The notes under the pieces were generated by a model. That model ran no database searches. It had not been told where the DNA came from and was given only the letters and a program-made list of their open reading frames with translations. A stretch of DNA of 64,000 nt from Drosophila pseudoobscura. Its lineage: Eukaryota > Arthropoda > Insecta > Diptera > Drosophilidae. The position numbers and the translations under genes were made by a program. How positions within the stretch are numbered: position 1 is the stretch's first letter; each line of letters begins with the position of its first letter. Location of the stretch: assembly GCF_009870125.1 (NCBI RefSeq), contig NC_046681.1, forward strand, positions 5,283,001 to 5,347,000. Direction: 5' to 3'. Positions 52,153-63,924 of this stretch are shown piece by piece.

Positions 52153-53969
52153 CTACTTTTCACATATGTACATGTGTTTTTCTGAACAATGTATATCGTT
52201 CATGCCCATTGCATTTGCCTTACTCTCATAGGCCAGCTCTACGCAATCTTCCTTGTCGTTCCAGTCATCTGGGGTTTGTCTCCATTTCAAGAAATTTGCC
52301 TTCTTCCCAGTAGTACTAGACATGTACACACCTTCTGTTTCAATATCATTGACATCCACCCAGTAGTAGAAAACGTCGTATAAATCTTTTGTCACTATAT
52401 CGAACTCCTGCTGATCTTGCAGGCTAGCCAGGTGGCTGCCCAGCTCTTGACATCTATCCCGAGCATCAGTCCAGTTTAGTTTCTCTGTCCTCTCGAAATA
52501 ATAATATTTTGAGCCGAGTTTCTGAAACATTACGAGCCGGTTCTTCCACAGTGTTTTTATTTTTGACTCGGACTCCTTAATAGCTGCCTCGTGGGCAGAC
52601 ATTTTGTTCTGTTGATTCTTCAATTGATCCTGGAGCTTGGACAGTTTTGCCTGTGAGTCCAACAGTTTCTTGTCATCATTTTCAAGTTTCGTTTGATGGC
52701 CTGCAAACTGATTTTTGAGCCCGTTTACCACATCTACCAGCTTACTGCCTTCATAGCCATTTTTCTGAACCGTGACGAATCTGTTCTTCCACAGTGTTTT
52801 TAGTTTGGACTCTGACTCCTTAATGGCTATCTCGTGGTTAGAAACTTTTTTCTGTTGATTCGTCAATTGATCCTGGAGCTTGGACAGTTTTATCTGTGAG
52901 TCCGACAGTTTCTTTGCCTCATTTTCAAGCATCGTTTGATGGTCTGTTAATTGATTCTTTACCCCGTTCAGCACCTTTGCCGACATACTTGCCTCCGACT
53001 CTATCTTTTGCTGTTTGTATGTAAAGTCTTTCTCTAATTTGTCTATTCTCTCCCTTGTCGCGGCGTCTTCAGATATATGTTTCGATTGCTGGACAGACAA
53101 TTGTTGTTCTAGGTTGTCGAACTTCTTCGTAACTGAGGTTTCGTTAGAAGAACCCGTTGCTGCTTGCCCTAAGAACTCTTTCTCCATTACAGTTAGTCTA
53201 TCCCGATATTTGTCTAAATAAGCAGCGTTTTTGCCTCGTCGCGTCAACTCTTGCTCTAGCCTTTCGAGTTGCCCCTTCGCATGTTCGACTGCGATCTGCT
53301 TTTCTATTTGGCCTAGTCTCTCAAGCATCTGCTGTGCACCCAAAGCCAGCTGTCGCTGTTTGTCTTCTAATTTTTCAAGTCTCTCGGTAGATGAGCTTTC
53401 GCACAAAGCAGCCCTCTCGTGCTGCTCTATGATCTGTTTCTCTAGTCCACTCAGTCTTTCGCTACATCTGCCCATTTCGGAATCGTTTTTTTCCTGCTGT
53501 TCTGACAAGTGTTGTTTCTCTTTTTCGATCATTTCCAACAGCCCTTTCTGTCCCGAATCATCCATTCTTTGACGTTCAAGTAATTTATGTTCTACACTGT
53601 CCAATCTTTCCAATTGCGTCGATGATATATCCTCATTTTTTTTTAGTCTGGATTCGATTGCCTCTAGTTTTTGTCTGTTCTCCAGTTTGTCTTCATGATT
53701 CATTAGATTTTCAACCCAATTCTGTTGGGTCCTTAAATTATTTTCAATGTTTTTCATCTGCAGTTGCATCATAAGCTGCTGATCCAAGACTGATTTTAAG
53801 GATTTTAGGCAGACGTCGGTGCAGCCAGGATCTGTTTCCATCTGTGAATATGTTAATTGGATATTTTCGCTCTCTATCACATCTCTTACGTTGATATACT
53901 CACCAAACTTTTAGCCAGCGATATATGCGAGAAAAGACCCAATAGAAATAATAAAGCAATACAACACAT
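52153..53969 (-). CDS. Secreted C-type lectin with long coiled coil
   Basis: Two exons on the minus strand: 53969-53904 and 53841-52153, 1755 nt, 584 residues plus stop; the 62-nt intron has GTGAGT and CACAG borders. Exon 1 encodes a signal peptide (MCCIALLFLLGLFSHISLA). Residues about 30-455 are heptad-rich coiled coil. Residues about 460-584 are a C-type lectin domain, with four conserved Cys, a QTPDDWNDKEDCVEL ligand-binding stretch and GMNDIHC in place of the usual WND. Two adjacent segments of about 80 residues in the coiled coil are near-copies (each contains KLSKLQDQL and AIKESESK followed by KTLWKNR). An upstream in-frame ATG at 54092 would bury the signal sequence, so 53969 was chosen. 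Drosophila lectins of this type are usually about 250-400 residues, so this one is long. The exact orthologue is not assigned. Confidence 0.9.
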
Positions 53970-54092
53970 TTTGCACAGAGTATACAGATACAACCAACTG
54001 GCCCCTCGAGTAGTCGAGATCTGACTCAGATCGGTGAAATGTTGCCAATTCCAGCGCCGGAGTGCGCAACAAATTGTTTGGTTATCTACCAT

Positions 54093-54475
54093 TGAACTAC
54101 TCAGTATTGCGATTTTTTTTTTTACACATTAGTTCAGATGAATCGTTGATATTATACATATATTAGGAGTATAATTTGTGAAAAATTAGTCAAAGTAATT
54201 TTGAATTATATACAAATTAACGGATCGCTTAAAAAGCTCATAAATCAGTTTTCTGTGCTAAAACTTTCAATGTCTGCCATATTTCAAATCTCAAAAGTTA
54301 AAAAAAAACATAAAGCGCGTCAATTTAAACAATTTAAATTTGACTCGTTTTCAAATTGCCGTTTACAAAATTTAGTTTATTCTTAAACTACAGACCTGGT
54401 CACACCATTTCTGAAACAAAGAAAAAATTGAAAGAAAGATTAAATTGACGTTGGCGTCATCGAGTCGTACTTACG
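54093..54475. other. Spacer between the lectin gene and CG3165
   Basis: AT-rich 383-nt spacer between divergent genes. The only open frame (54201-54386) is Lys/Phe-rich and unsupported. No clear promoter motif seen. Confidence 0.6.
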
Positions 54476-55546
54476 ATGGCGCCGAGCAATTCCAATGATG
54501 GGGAGCAGTACGAAGATCAGCATAAAATTTCCACATTCGCCGTACTGGATTTGGAGACTACCAATTTACCTGCGAACAACAACAATCGAGTGGGCATCAC
54601 GGAGCTGTGTATTTATGCGTTTGAAGCAGCTCTCCTGAAGCAAAATAGTACGAAAGGATCCGGGGAAAATAAGGTGCCTGTACCCCCACTACCCCGCGTA
54701 GTGCATAAGTTGAATGTACTATTTCAGCCGTCTATGATGGTGCATCCGGATGCAGAAAGATTTACAGGTTTGTCATTTCACAAGTGCGTCCTATTGCAGT
54801 GATGATTCACCGTATTATCTCATATTCCAGGCCTCAATAACTACATACTGGAACGCGAATCGAAGTTAGACGAGAACTCTGCTCAAATGATCCTTAACTT
54901 TTTGAAGCATTTGCCATCTCCGGTTTGTTTAGTGGCTCACAATGGCTGGCATTTTGATTTTCCTATTGTAAGGAAAGTGTTTGCTAAATTAAATCTGGAA
55001 TTTTCCCCTACTTTGTCTTGCGTTGACTCACTTCGTGCCTTTTTGGAGATTGATGACAAACAGTCCCGAGAAGATGGTCTTATGAAATTACCCCAAAGCT
55101 TGTCCGTGAAAGTGGAAGAAGCGGAGGAAGCTGAACCCATTAAGGAACCTGACTGGCGGATGTTAAATGAAACCACCCCAAAACGCCCAATTCTGACCCC
55201 CACAGAAGCTGCGTCAAAGCGTAGACAAATTTCAGAGAGCGAGGATGATGAATTGGAGGCGTCGTCACCAGTTAAGCGAACACTGAGTTCTCGTCGTCAA
55301 CTATTTAGCGGCCTGCAGTGTGCAAAAAAAAAACGTTGGCCACCAAGAGGCAAGTACAATTTGGGATCACTGTATGAAAGAAAATTCAATCAGCCACCAA
55401 CTAATGCCCACCAAGCGGAGGCGGATGTGGCCATGGTCACTGCGCTTATCCAACATTACGGCATGGATTTCAGAGCCTTTGCTGAGGAGCAAGCTATTCC
55501 ATTCAGCCAAATCATTCCACTTGGCTCACCCGATCGACGTAAATAA
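54476..55546 (+). CDS. CG3165: TREX-like 3'-5' DNA exonuclease (CG3165 orthologue)
   Basis: Two exons: 54476-54767 and 54831-55546, 1008 nt, 335 residues plus stop; the 63-nt intron splits a Gly codon. All motifs of the DEDDh exonuclease family are present: Exo I LDLETTNL (about residue 23), Exo II LVAHNGWHFDFPI, and Exo III HQAEADVAM near the C-terminus. Between Exo II and Exo III lies a long Glu/Lys/Pro-rich insert, typical of the insect members. Vertebrate relatives TREX1 and TREX2 degrade DNA ends and cytosolic DNA; the fly role is inferred. The symbol rests on family and gene order. A membrane tail as in TREX1 is absent. Confidence 0.88.
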
Positions 55547-55775
55547 TAGCATCTATGGGTTTGAATATTGTATAAGGCATGGCATGTATATTTGTAGAAA
55601 AACAAATTTTTTAATTTTTTAAACATATATTTTAATGGGATTGATGAAATTAATTATTAATATGTAGCTGTGGATTCAGAATTTGCGAGTTCTTACTTAA
55701 TATAATCAAAGTATATGTTGAGCTACTGAGAAGGGAAGATAAAAAAAGGAGCTGCAGTGCGGGAGCTACATATGT
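55547..55775. other. Spacer downstream of CG3165
   Basis: AT-rich, presumably the 3' UTR of CG3165. No canonical AATAAA is visible. Confidence 0.5.
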
Positions 55776-55938
55776 GCTTCCAATGTGGTACAGTGGGCAA
55801 TGCAAACAACAAACAATAATAGCGATTTACTTTACAGTATATACTGTATGGTTAGTGATTATAGCCAGTGGTGCAGCAGTAAAGTAAATCGCTATTATTG
55901 TTTGTTGTTTGCATTGCCCACTGTACCACATTGGAAGC
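55776..55938. repeat. Perfect 60-bp inverted repeat with 43-nt loop
   Basis: The arm 55776-55835 (starting GCTTCCAATGTGG) is the exact reverse complement of 55879-55938, 60 of 60 bases. The spacer contains a 14-nt palindrome (ACAGTATATACTGT) and the segment 55838-55857, which matches 19 of 20 bases of the putative promoter of the F-box/LRR gene (24858-24877). It lies between the convergent 3' ends of CG3165 and CG9643. It could be a fold-back transposable element, a hairpin-RNA (siRNA or miRNA-like) locus, or a recent inverted duplication. No flanking target duplication is evident. Confidence 0.9.
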
Positions 55939-56057
55939 TATAATCTATGGATCATTGCTAAGGTCCAGCTGCGTAACACAACTGTACATATAAGCAAATA
56001 TTGGGCGCAGAAATTCTATGCGATTTGATGGAGTATAAATGTGCGAAGCATACAGTT

Positions 56058-56708
56058 TTAGCGTTTCTTAAATACTGCAGATGTTACTACACTGCCTACC
56101 TTGCCACCAAATTTAAATGTCGGAGTTGGAATAGTGTGGTACTTAATAAATTTGTCAGCAAAGCTCAGAACCAACTCGTCCTCTGTCCAATTGCAAGATG
56201 TAATAATAAATAGACTGTCGCTGTCATGCAGCAAGTTCTCCACTGTCGCAAGATATAGTGAGCGTTTCTCCTTGGAGTTGTCGGGACAGAGGCTCACGGC
56301 ATCATAGGTGCCTTTGTCATGCACAACATTGTATTTTCCTAAGTCCGTCTGTGGTAGAGTCAAGTCCGCCACACTATAGCTGATGTTCAGATCATGGTCC
56401 TGGGCAATACTTCTGGCCAACTCGATTGCCTTTGGCGAATAGTCAACACCCGTTAGTTGGGCGTAACCTTCGTTTGCCAGGGCCACGAGAAACATCCCAT
56501 TGCCGCAACCCAAATCCAGCACACGTGCAGTTTGCTTGTCGATCTGCTCTTGCTTTAGAAGCCAGACGACAACACGTTGCTGCGAATCCTCGTCAAACCA
56601 TATCTCACCAACGTCTCCGTGGCTTTTATAGTTTCCAATTTCACGCGTATAGCTCGATTCCCAATAATCTTTGGTTCCCAATTCCGATCCCTCAAGTTCA
56701 GCGTCCAT
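56058..56708 (-). CDS. CG9643: eEF1A lysine methyltransferase 2-like (METTL10 family, CG9643 orthologue)
   Basis: Single exon on the minus strand, 216 residues plus stop, ATG at 56708 (MDAELEGSELGTKDYWESSY). It is a class I SAM-dependent methyltransferase: motif I VLDLGCGNGMFL (about residue 64), LTGVDYS, and the METTL10-type HDKGTYDAVSL followed by FIITSCNWTEDEL. Human EEF1AKMT2 methylates a lysine of translation elongation factor 1A; activity here is inferred from the family. Length matches the family. It is convergent with CG3165. Gene order supports the symbol. Confidence 0.9.
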   Translation of the reverse strand: MDAELEGSELGTKDYWESSYTREIGNYKSHGDVGEIWFDEDSQQRVVVWLLKQEQIDKQTARVLDLGCGNGMFLVALANEGYAQLTGVDYSPKAIELARSIAQDHDLNISYSVADLTLPQTDLGKYNVVHDKGTYDAVSLCPDNSKEKRSLYLATVENLLHDSDSLFIITSCNWTEDELVLSFADKFIKYHTIPTPTFKFGGKVGSVVTSAVFKKR

Positions 56709-56984
56709 CGTAGGAAATAGAAAGATTGGATCGAATTTAATTTAGGTTTCGTGGGTCAGGTCAGTCGGCTGCTCACAGCTGTTTTACGCAGAGTTGCATC
56801 GTATGCACAATGTGCTCCCAATTCGGTCGCTGTGTAGGGTCACACTATCCGTTTGGATTTGAATTTATATTTTAACAAACGAACAAAGCGGTAGAAATTT
56901 AAGGTCAGACGATCCAGCCACCAGAATTTCAAAATGGCTCTTACTGATGTTTCAATATTAAAGTATTGATTGATTATTGATTCA

Positions 56985-57484
56985 TCGTTTGGCAGAAATC
57001 CGCCAAGCTTTTGGCATCCAATCCATCACAGTCACCCAATTCCAAAGATTCCAGTTGATCAAGAGCATGCAATCCTCTGCAATACCTGCTATACAGTTGA
57101 AAGTCCAGAGTTGCGTCCGAAGATACGTGCAATGTCTCCCCATGAGACACAGATACTGCTCGCCATTCAAATTGCTTACCGGATCCTTGCCAGCGATCAG
57201 CAACAGTTGTTTGAGATCTTCGCCTTTAGTACGTTTCGTGAAGGATTCATCCATAAGTTTGTACAAATTGCATGCGTATGCTTTAAACATATCTTCCATA
57301 CACACGTCCGGAGAAGAGAGCCTAAGCTGGTCTCCTACGTTGAGATAATCCATTAATACTCTCGTTTAAATCGGAACATTTCGAGACGATCTCACTTCGA
57401 CTTTCTCTGCATTTGGTGCGTCATCGAAAACGGAAGGTTTCTCGGCAACAGCTTTTCTCTTTCTGTTTTCCGCGAGAGCACCAT
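56985..57484 (-). pseudogene. F-box/LRR pseudogene, paralogue of the 25-kb gene
   Basis: On the minus strand, an ATG at 57484 starts MVLSRKTEREKAVAEK, which parallels the start of the 25-kb gene. After a stop codon at about 57367, the F-box-like part is well kept (MDYLNVGDQLRLSSPDV, then KGEDLKQLLLIAGK). Later, in another frame, comes GLHALDQLESLELGDCDGLD followed by DAKSLADFC, matching GLHVLDQLESL and DAKNLADCC of the 25-kb protein. The stretch between these blocks is shorter than in the intact copy, so there is a frameshift plus internal deletion. The copy ends abruptly near 56985, so most LRRs are gone. Clearly a dead, truncated duplicate. Confidence 0.75.
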
Positions 57485-58420
57485 TTTTTAAACTTTACTA
57501 CCGCTAGGGACTTCAATCATCTAGCTTCTTGCATGTTCTTTTGTGCGGAAAATATCGATCAGTACGTATGTTTGTATATATGGATAAAAATGGGAATAAA
57601 TGCTTTGGTTTGAACATCGGTTTAGCAAGTCAGTGAATTGTATATGGTTATGTATATAGTTTATAATTTATTGATGTACATGATAATCGATTTCTCAGAC
57701 AACTACAACGTAATTTGTGTATTAATACATTATTAATATTAATAGCTTTAAAGTTAACTAAATTACATTTTCCGTCTCATTCAATTATTCAATCAGTATC
57801 TCTATATGGTATTGTATATAAAAGGTGCAATGCATTATAGACATAAAACAAATCCTTATTTTTTTCTTACTTCACTTAAAACTTAACGATCGTGATTCCT
57901 TCAACGCTTCCTGTCAAATTGCTTTTGTTTATAGTACATATATATGTGTATATAAATATAGTGAGAATTAATTATTTGTTGTTTAAAAGCTTTCAAAAGA
58001 CTTGGTTTGTTGCTTAAAGGGCGCACACCACACCATACCACAGCGGACTTTAAAGCAAGCTTTCATTATCAGCTGTACACAGTAGAATAATATAGAAATA
58101 CAATTAATAAAATAAAATATAATACAATTAAAGCCTATGATTACACAGAATTATTGGTACTGCCCCATGAATGACATGACAATGTGGATGATGCACTGTG
58201 CGATCAGATGTGACGATAGGTTCGGTTGGTTATATATAAACTAAATAGATAAACTGATAGATAGGCATTACTCTTACATATCCGTACGCTACCGTATGCT
58301 ACCTGTGCCTGTATTGTATTCAGGCTTTTTCTTATATGATTGGTTTGTGTTGTGTCCACAATTGCTTAAATCTACTCGTAGTTTTAGTTTTATGTACAGT
58401 GGACGCCGCTTTGGCGCTTT
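57485..58420 (-). other. Chd1: Chd1 3' UTR and intergenic spacer
   Basis: AT-rich region with no coding signal. Minus-strand AATAAA candidates exist near 57667. Part of it is presumably the Chd1 3' UTR, but its extent cannot be fixed. Confidence 0.5.
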
Positions 58421-61400
58421 TCACGTCTGCGTACGTCGCTCGTAGTCGCTGCGTCGATAATCGGCAGGATAGTCGCGTGGCATCATGGGATACCCACGCG
58501 GATCGCTGCGGTATCCTGGCGGGTGAGGTAAAGCGGGCACGATCCCATTCGGCATATAATAATTGGTCGGCAGATAGTGACTCGGGTAGGCGTGCGGCGG
58601 CAGGTGAGGAGGATATCTGCAAAGATAAGCGAATAAAATTTAAGTCCGTATGGTCCGTGCAAGGCTAGTGGGGTTAGGCGTGGCATACCTTCGCTTATCG
58701 GGCCGACGGTCGCGATCACGTTCGCGGTGATCCCGATGGTAGCCCCCGGGAGGTCCGCCGCTGCGAGGATAACCGACTTCATAGCGATCGCGCTTATACT
58801 CCAAGCTATACCTGCGATAGGGGGGACATTTCAGTTAGAAAAACTCTCAAATTGAAGTTTTTTTCCGCTAAGTGGGCGTTACCGTTCTCTGGCGTGCCAA
58901 CGCTCCAGTTCCGGCGTATAGCCCGACGGAGCAGGCAGTGCCTCGTAACCACCTCCACTACGAGCACTGCGGCTGTTCGGCGTGGATGGAGAGTTCAGGC
59001 CCGCTCTGCGAGCACTGCTGCTGCCTTCGTAGCAGCTGCCCGTCGGAGCAGCTCCACTGCTGCCATAGTATTCGCTGCTGCGGTGATGCTTCTTACGCTC
59101 CTCGTGACGCTCCATGTTTAGACGCTTGAAGGACATTGACTTGAGATGGTCGCTGATGCCGCCGCCAACAATGGCCACGATGCCGCCCGCACTGCTACCG
59201 CCGTCCACATCGTTCTCATCCCGCTTTCTTTTGAGTGGTGAGTCGTTGACAAAGCGACCCGAAGACGGGGTACCGCCATCCGAGTAACGCGACTGGCCCG
59301 CACGTTCCTTGTCCTTGTCTTTCCGCTTCTTCTTGCCGCTCTTGTCTCGCTCCCTGTCTTTGTCCTTTTCCGCTGGAAGACCATTGCGTCGGATCTTGCT
59401 GGGACTGACCGAATCCTCCTTGGAGCCAGCCCTGCTCTTTCCCTTGCCACCCGACTCCCGACTGAGCTGTTGCTTGAGGGCATGCTTGTAGATCTTGAAC
59501 AGATGCTTGGCATCCAGCTCCGTGAACTTGGACACAAAGTACCACAGATTGCTGCGCCACTCCTTTTTCTCCGACTCGCCATACGGCTGCAGACACACAT
59601 CAATCTGCCTTCCGATCTGTAGCAGGCAGTCCCTCGTGTGTTGCAGCTGATCCTGATCGGACAGACTCAAATCGGGTTGATCCAGGGCTTTTAAGGCCTT
59701 CTTGACTGGACGCATCTTCTCCTTGCATTCGTTGAAAATGCTGGGATCTAAATCGCCCAGGACCTCCAAGGCCCGCGGCTCGTTATTGGCCGTAAAGTGC
59801 ATGGGCTTGTTGCCATTATTGTCCGAGGCGCTAGTTTTCTTCGACCTGGCCTTAGACTTTTTAGTCCTTTGGGCAGTGCCGCCGCCGCTCACTTCAGAGG
59901 CTGGAGTCAGGTGCGGCGAAGCTGTGGAGGAGGGATCCAAGTGGCTGGAACTATTATCCAGTGCCCCCCGACCCCCGTCAACAGTTTCCTCGGCCTCGCC
60001 CAACGTCTTGCTCTCGGCCATAGCGCCAGATGTGGCGCTATGGTTGTTGGAGTTGTTGCCGGCCTTTGACTCTGCGTTGATTCGTGCAGCTCTGGGCCGT
60101 CGTTGGCGCTTCTGACCGCCCTTCTTCGTCAGCTCCACATTCTTCTTGATGATCTTGAGCAAGTACTCGGCTCGGGTCTGAAGTTGCTTGGCCTGCGGCT
60201 TGCGGGTGTCGTTCAGCAGGATCTTGTCGGTAAGTTTCAGGGTGGGATCCAGCTTCATTTGCTCCCACGACCCGATCCCATACTGATAAATGCCGCACAG
60301 CAGTTTGGTGTCCTCCTCGTTGCCCCATTCCACATCGAAAACTGGCGCCCGCGTCTTGATGTTGAATGTCCACTGCTGCCTCTCCGCCGCCCCACTGGGT
60401 ATGATCTCGCTAAGGGGCTGCAGCTCTTGCTCAGATGTCAGCAGTTTCTTGGCATTGAAGGAGACGCCCCCGAGCTTCACAGAGTAGGTGGCCCGTGCGC
60501 GCCGCTGCTTTGCCCCCGGCGTGTCGTCCTGCACAGTCTTAATTTCTTCCTCCTTATGCTCGTCTAGGAACTGGACGCACCGGTCGTGCAGCATTTCGCC
60601 GAGTCTCTTCAGCTCTGTGAGGGGCTTCTCCTGCAGCTCTGCATCGCACGCAATGGCCTCCAGGCGGTGTAGGGGGGCGGGAAACTTCTTGTAGCTGCGA
60701 ATGAAGCGACGCAGCTCAGCATCGGTGAAGCCAGTGATTTTCTCCTTCATTGTGGGACGTCCACGCTTGCGGGGACGACCCTCATCCCCACTGGCATCGG
60801 AGCCCAGCTCGTACTCGGAGTCGCCAGAGTCGTCCGCCTGCTTGGACCGCCCGGCCTTGCCGCCGGCTCCACGCTTGGACTCGCTTTGATTGGCCGCCGC
60901 CGTCTTTCTTCTAGGCGGTAGATAGAGATCCTCAATTTCTTTGGCCTTCTCCTGATCCTCGATGACCTTGCGAAAGCCCTCGGGAATAATGTCATCCCAG
61001 TCCTTGCTGTCGTCCTCCGCATCGTCGCCGGCGTCCACATCTTGTTTGTTCGATTCACTCGGCTCCTCCTCGAAGGCTGCTATGCTAGCCACCTTGAAGG
61101 CGGACAGAAGATCATCGCCCGGCATCTCCGGATCATCGTTCCGGGTCTCAGCCCGCCGCAGGATCTCATCAATGTCGCAGACCAGTTCATGTTCGTCGTG
61201 CTCCGGCTCGTCCTTGAACAGTTCCTCGGCGCCAAACTTCAGTATGGCGGAGAGATCATCCTTGTTGAACGGATTGGAGTTCGAGGAGTGGCCGTTGCCA
61301 CTTTTATCCAGCACCGTGCGACCCGTGGTGTCCATCCGCTGGATGACTAGGTGGTCCAAGACCATCTTCTGCTTGGCCCTCTCCACAATCTGCTCCTCAA

Positions 61401-63924
61401 CGGATCTGGCCGTGACCAGGCGATATATATTCACTTGATTCTTTTGGCCAATGCGATGGGCTCGTGCCTGGGCTTGCAGATCATTTTGGGGATTCCAGTC
61501 CGAGTCGAAAATTATGACTGTGTCGGCTGTGGCCAGATTAATGCCGAGGCCACCGGCCCTGGTGGACAGCAGAAAGCAAAAGTCTTGGCTGCCCTCGGCA
61601 TTGAAATGGTCGAGCGCCTGGCGACGCATCTCCCCCTTAATGCTGCCATCGAGGCGCTGAAAGGGAAAGTGTCGCTTCTGGAGGTAGTCGGCCAGGACGT
61701 CCAGCATTCGAACCATCTGCGAGAATATGAGTACCCGATGGCCCGTCTCCTTCAGTCGGCAGAGCAGCTTGTCCAACAAAACCAGCTTGCCCGAGCCTTT
61801 GAGCAGCGTCTGCAGAGCCTCGTCCTGCTGCAGGCCCATCAGCTCAAATTCCGAGGGCCTGATCAAGGCCGCGTGATTGCAGCACTTCTTTAGCTCAATG
61901 ACTATGTTCAGGAAGGTGGAGGTGGAGCCCTTCTTGCCCTTCCGCAACGCATCAAAGTTCTTGGTCAGAATCCATTTGTAGTATTGCTTCTGCAACGAGG
62001 TCATCTCGACCCTCAGAATCTGTTCCACTTTGGCTGGCAGCGACTTTTCCACATCCTTCTTCACCCGCCTCAGGATATACGGCTCCAGCTGCTGGTGCAG
62101 TCGGGTGTAGCCCTTGTCCTCGGCATTGCCGTGCTGCAGCTCAAAGTTGTCCCACGTGTCGAACTTCTCGGGCATTATGAAGTGCAGCAGGGCCCACAGC
62201 TCCTTCAGAGAGTTCTGCAGGGGCGTGCCCGTGATTAGCAGTCGATGATTTGTGTCGAATTCCTTGAGCGACTTATACAGCAGCGAGTCGTCGTTCTTGA
62301 GGCGATGCGCCTCATCCACCAGCAACGCTGCCCACTGCAGGGTGCCCAGAAACTGCTTGTCCTTAAGGACAATCTCATATGTGGTCAGGATGCAGTTGAA
62401 TTTCAGTCTTTTGGAGCCCTCGAATTGCCATTCGTACTGCTGGATCATCTCGCGCGACTTGATGTCCCCCAGATAGGTGACCACGTTCATGTCCGGCGCC
62501 CACAGGTCGAACTCCCGCTGCCAGGCAGTCATTGTGCTAAGCGGTACCACACAGAGGAAGGGCCCGTACAGGTGGTGCACCTTGAACAGGGAGTAGAGGA
62601 AGCATATCGTCTGTATTGTCTTGCCCAAGCCCATCTCATCGGCCAGAATGACGGAGTTCTCTTTGCACCACGAGTGCAGCAGCCAGTTGAGTCCGTCCAT
62701 CTGATAGTCCCTGAGCACCAAACCCGCCACCAGGTAGTCGGGCTGATTCTTGATGCGCGAGAATTTGGGGCGATACTTGAGGACACGGCAGTGACGCGAG
62801 GGTGTGCACTTGGAAGACTCCCTGTCATGGAACTGCTCGGCACAGCGCTGCCACTTGCGCAGCACCAGCGTGGCATCCTCCCAGGTAGCCTCGGCATAGG
62901 GCAACGATTGCCATTTGCATAGGAACTCATCGGTACCGACATCTGGCTTGGATCCCTTCGCAATGATCCTGTCCACGTTGTTGTAAGACTTGAGCAGCTC
63001 GTGCTGCAGCTCCTGCTGGCACTCAAAGTAGTCGATGTCTTCGGGTCCCGCATAGCGGCGCCAGTAGGCAGTCTCCTGTTCCTTCTTGATGAAGTTGTCC
63101 AACTTCTTCATGCCCTTGGCCTTCATGTCGCGCAGCGTACGCTCCGACTCCCATGTGTTGTGGATATACGACCAGCCCTTCCACTTGATCAGATATTGCT
63201 CCTCCTCCTCCTTTGGTAAATCTTCCTCCGCCTCTGCCACCTTTTCCACCTCTTCCACTTTCGCATGGGGATCTTCGATGGCATATATCGTGGTCTTATT
63301 GCCCGTACAGCCCCTCCTGCCCATCCGCTGTGCCAGGATTCGCTCGATGGTCTCACATTTCTCGTCCTCCACGGCAGCGGCCGCCGATGCCGCCGCCTGG
63401 ATCTCGTCGTATTCGCACTCCAGCAGATCCTCCGAGTCCGTGGCCTCATCTTCAGATGCCTCCTTGTAGCTTACCGCGGCTCCAGTCCTACGCGTGGCGC
63501 AGCTGCACAAAAGAAGGAAGCATTTAATCAATGTTGCAAAGAATGCAGCTGCCAATTATTGTACCGCTTGCTGGCATCATCATCGTCGCTGTCATCGGAG
63601 CTAAAGGACTTCACCCGACGTCGCTGTTGCTGCTGTGGCACTGGTTTATTCCTAGAGGTAGTGGCTGGCGCCGGCTTGCGCTTAGGGGCGGATGACTCTT
63701 CATCGCTCTCGTCACTCTCATCGCTTTCGTCCGAGTCCCAGCTAAAAGGACAAACAAAAGTATTACAAAAAGGGCTCCCAAAATAGAGCCCGAATCCAGG
63801 AAAAATCGTACGTTTTCTTTTTCTTCTTGTGTGGCGGCGCTCGCTTCGATTTATCGGGTGCGGCGGTTGGGGGCTTGCGCGCCTGGCGCGTTCGTTTGGG
63901 TCTATAGTCCTCCTCCTCATCCTC
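58421..63924 (-). CDS. Chd1: Chd1 chromatin remodelling ATPase, 3' part (5' exons outside the window)
   Basis: Minus-strand exons inside the window: 63924-63812, 63741-63565, 63502-58883, 58811-58689, 58616-58421, 5229 nt, 1742 residues plus stop. The next upstream exon lies beyond 64000, where a donor GTAAGT is read on the minus strand at 64000-63995. Chd1 slides and spaces nucleosomes on transcribed genes. Visible parts: a Ser/Asp-rich N-terminal stretch, two chromodomains ([19 protein letters not shown] and [18 protein letters not shown]), the SNF2 ATPase ([32 protein letters not shown]), the SANT-SLIDE-type DNA-binding region, the CHD1 helical C-terminal domain ([19 protein letters not shown]), and a basic Arg/Tyr-rich tail ending YERRTQT. 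Two introns in the tail are 71-72 nt. The donor of the exon ending at 63565 (GTACAA) is weak but the junction matches the family. Confidence 0.96.

Noticed and set aside
53904-54092. Upstream in-frame ATG of the lectin at 54092
   Set aside because: It would add 41 residues before a good signal peptide; secretion fits the ATG at 53969 better.
61351-62922. Long plus-strand frames (for example 61351-61893 and 62245-62922)
   Set aside because: They are antisense to the highly conserved Chd1 ATPase domain and arise from its codon bias.
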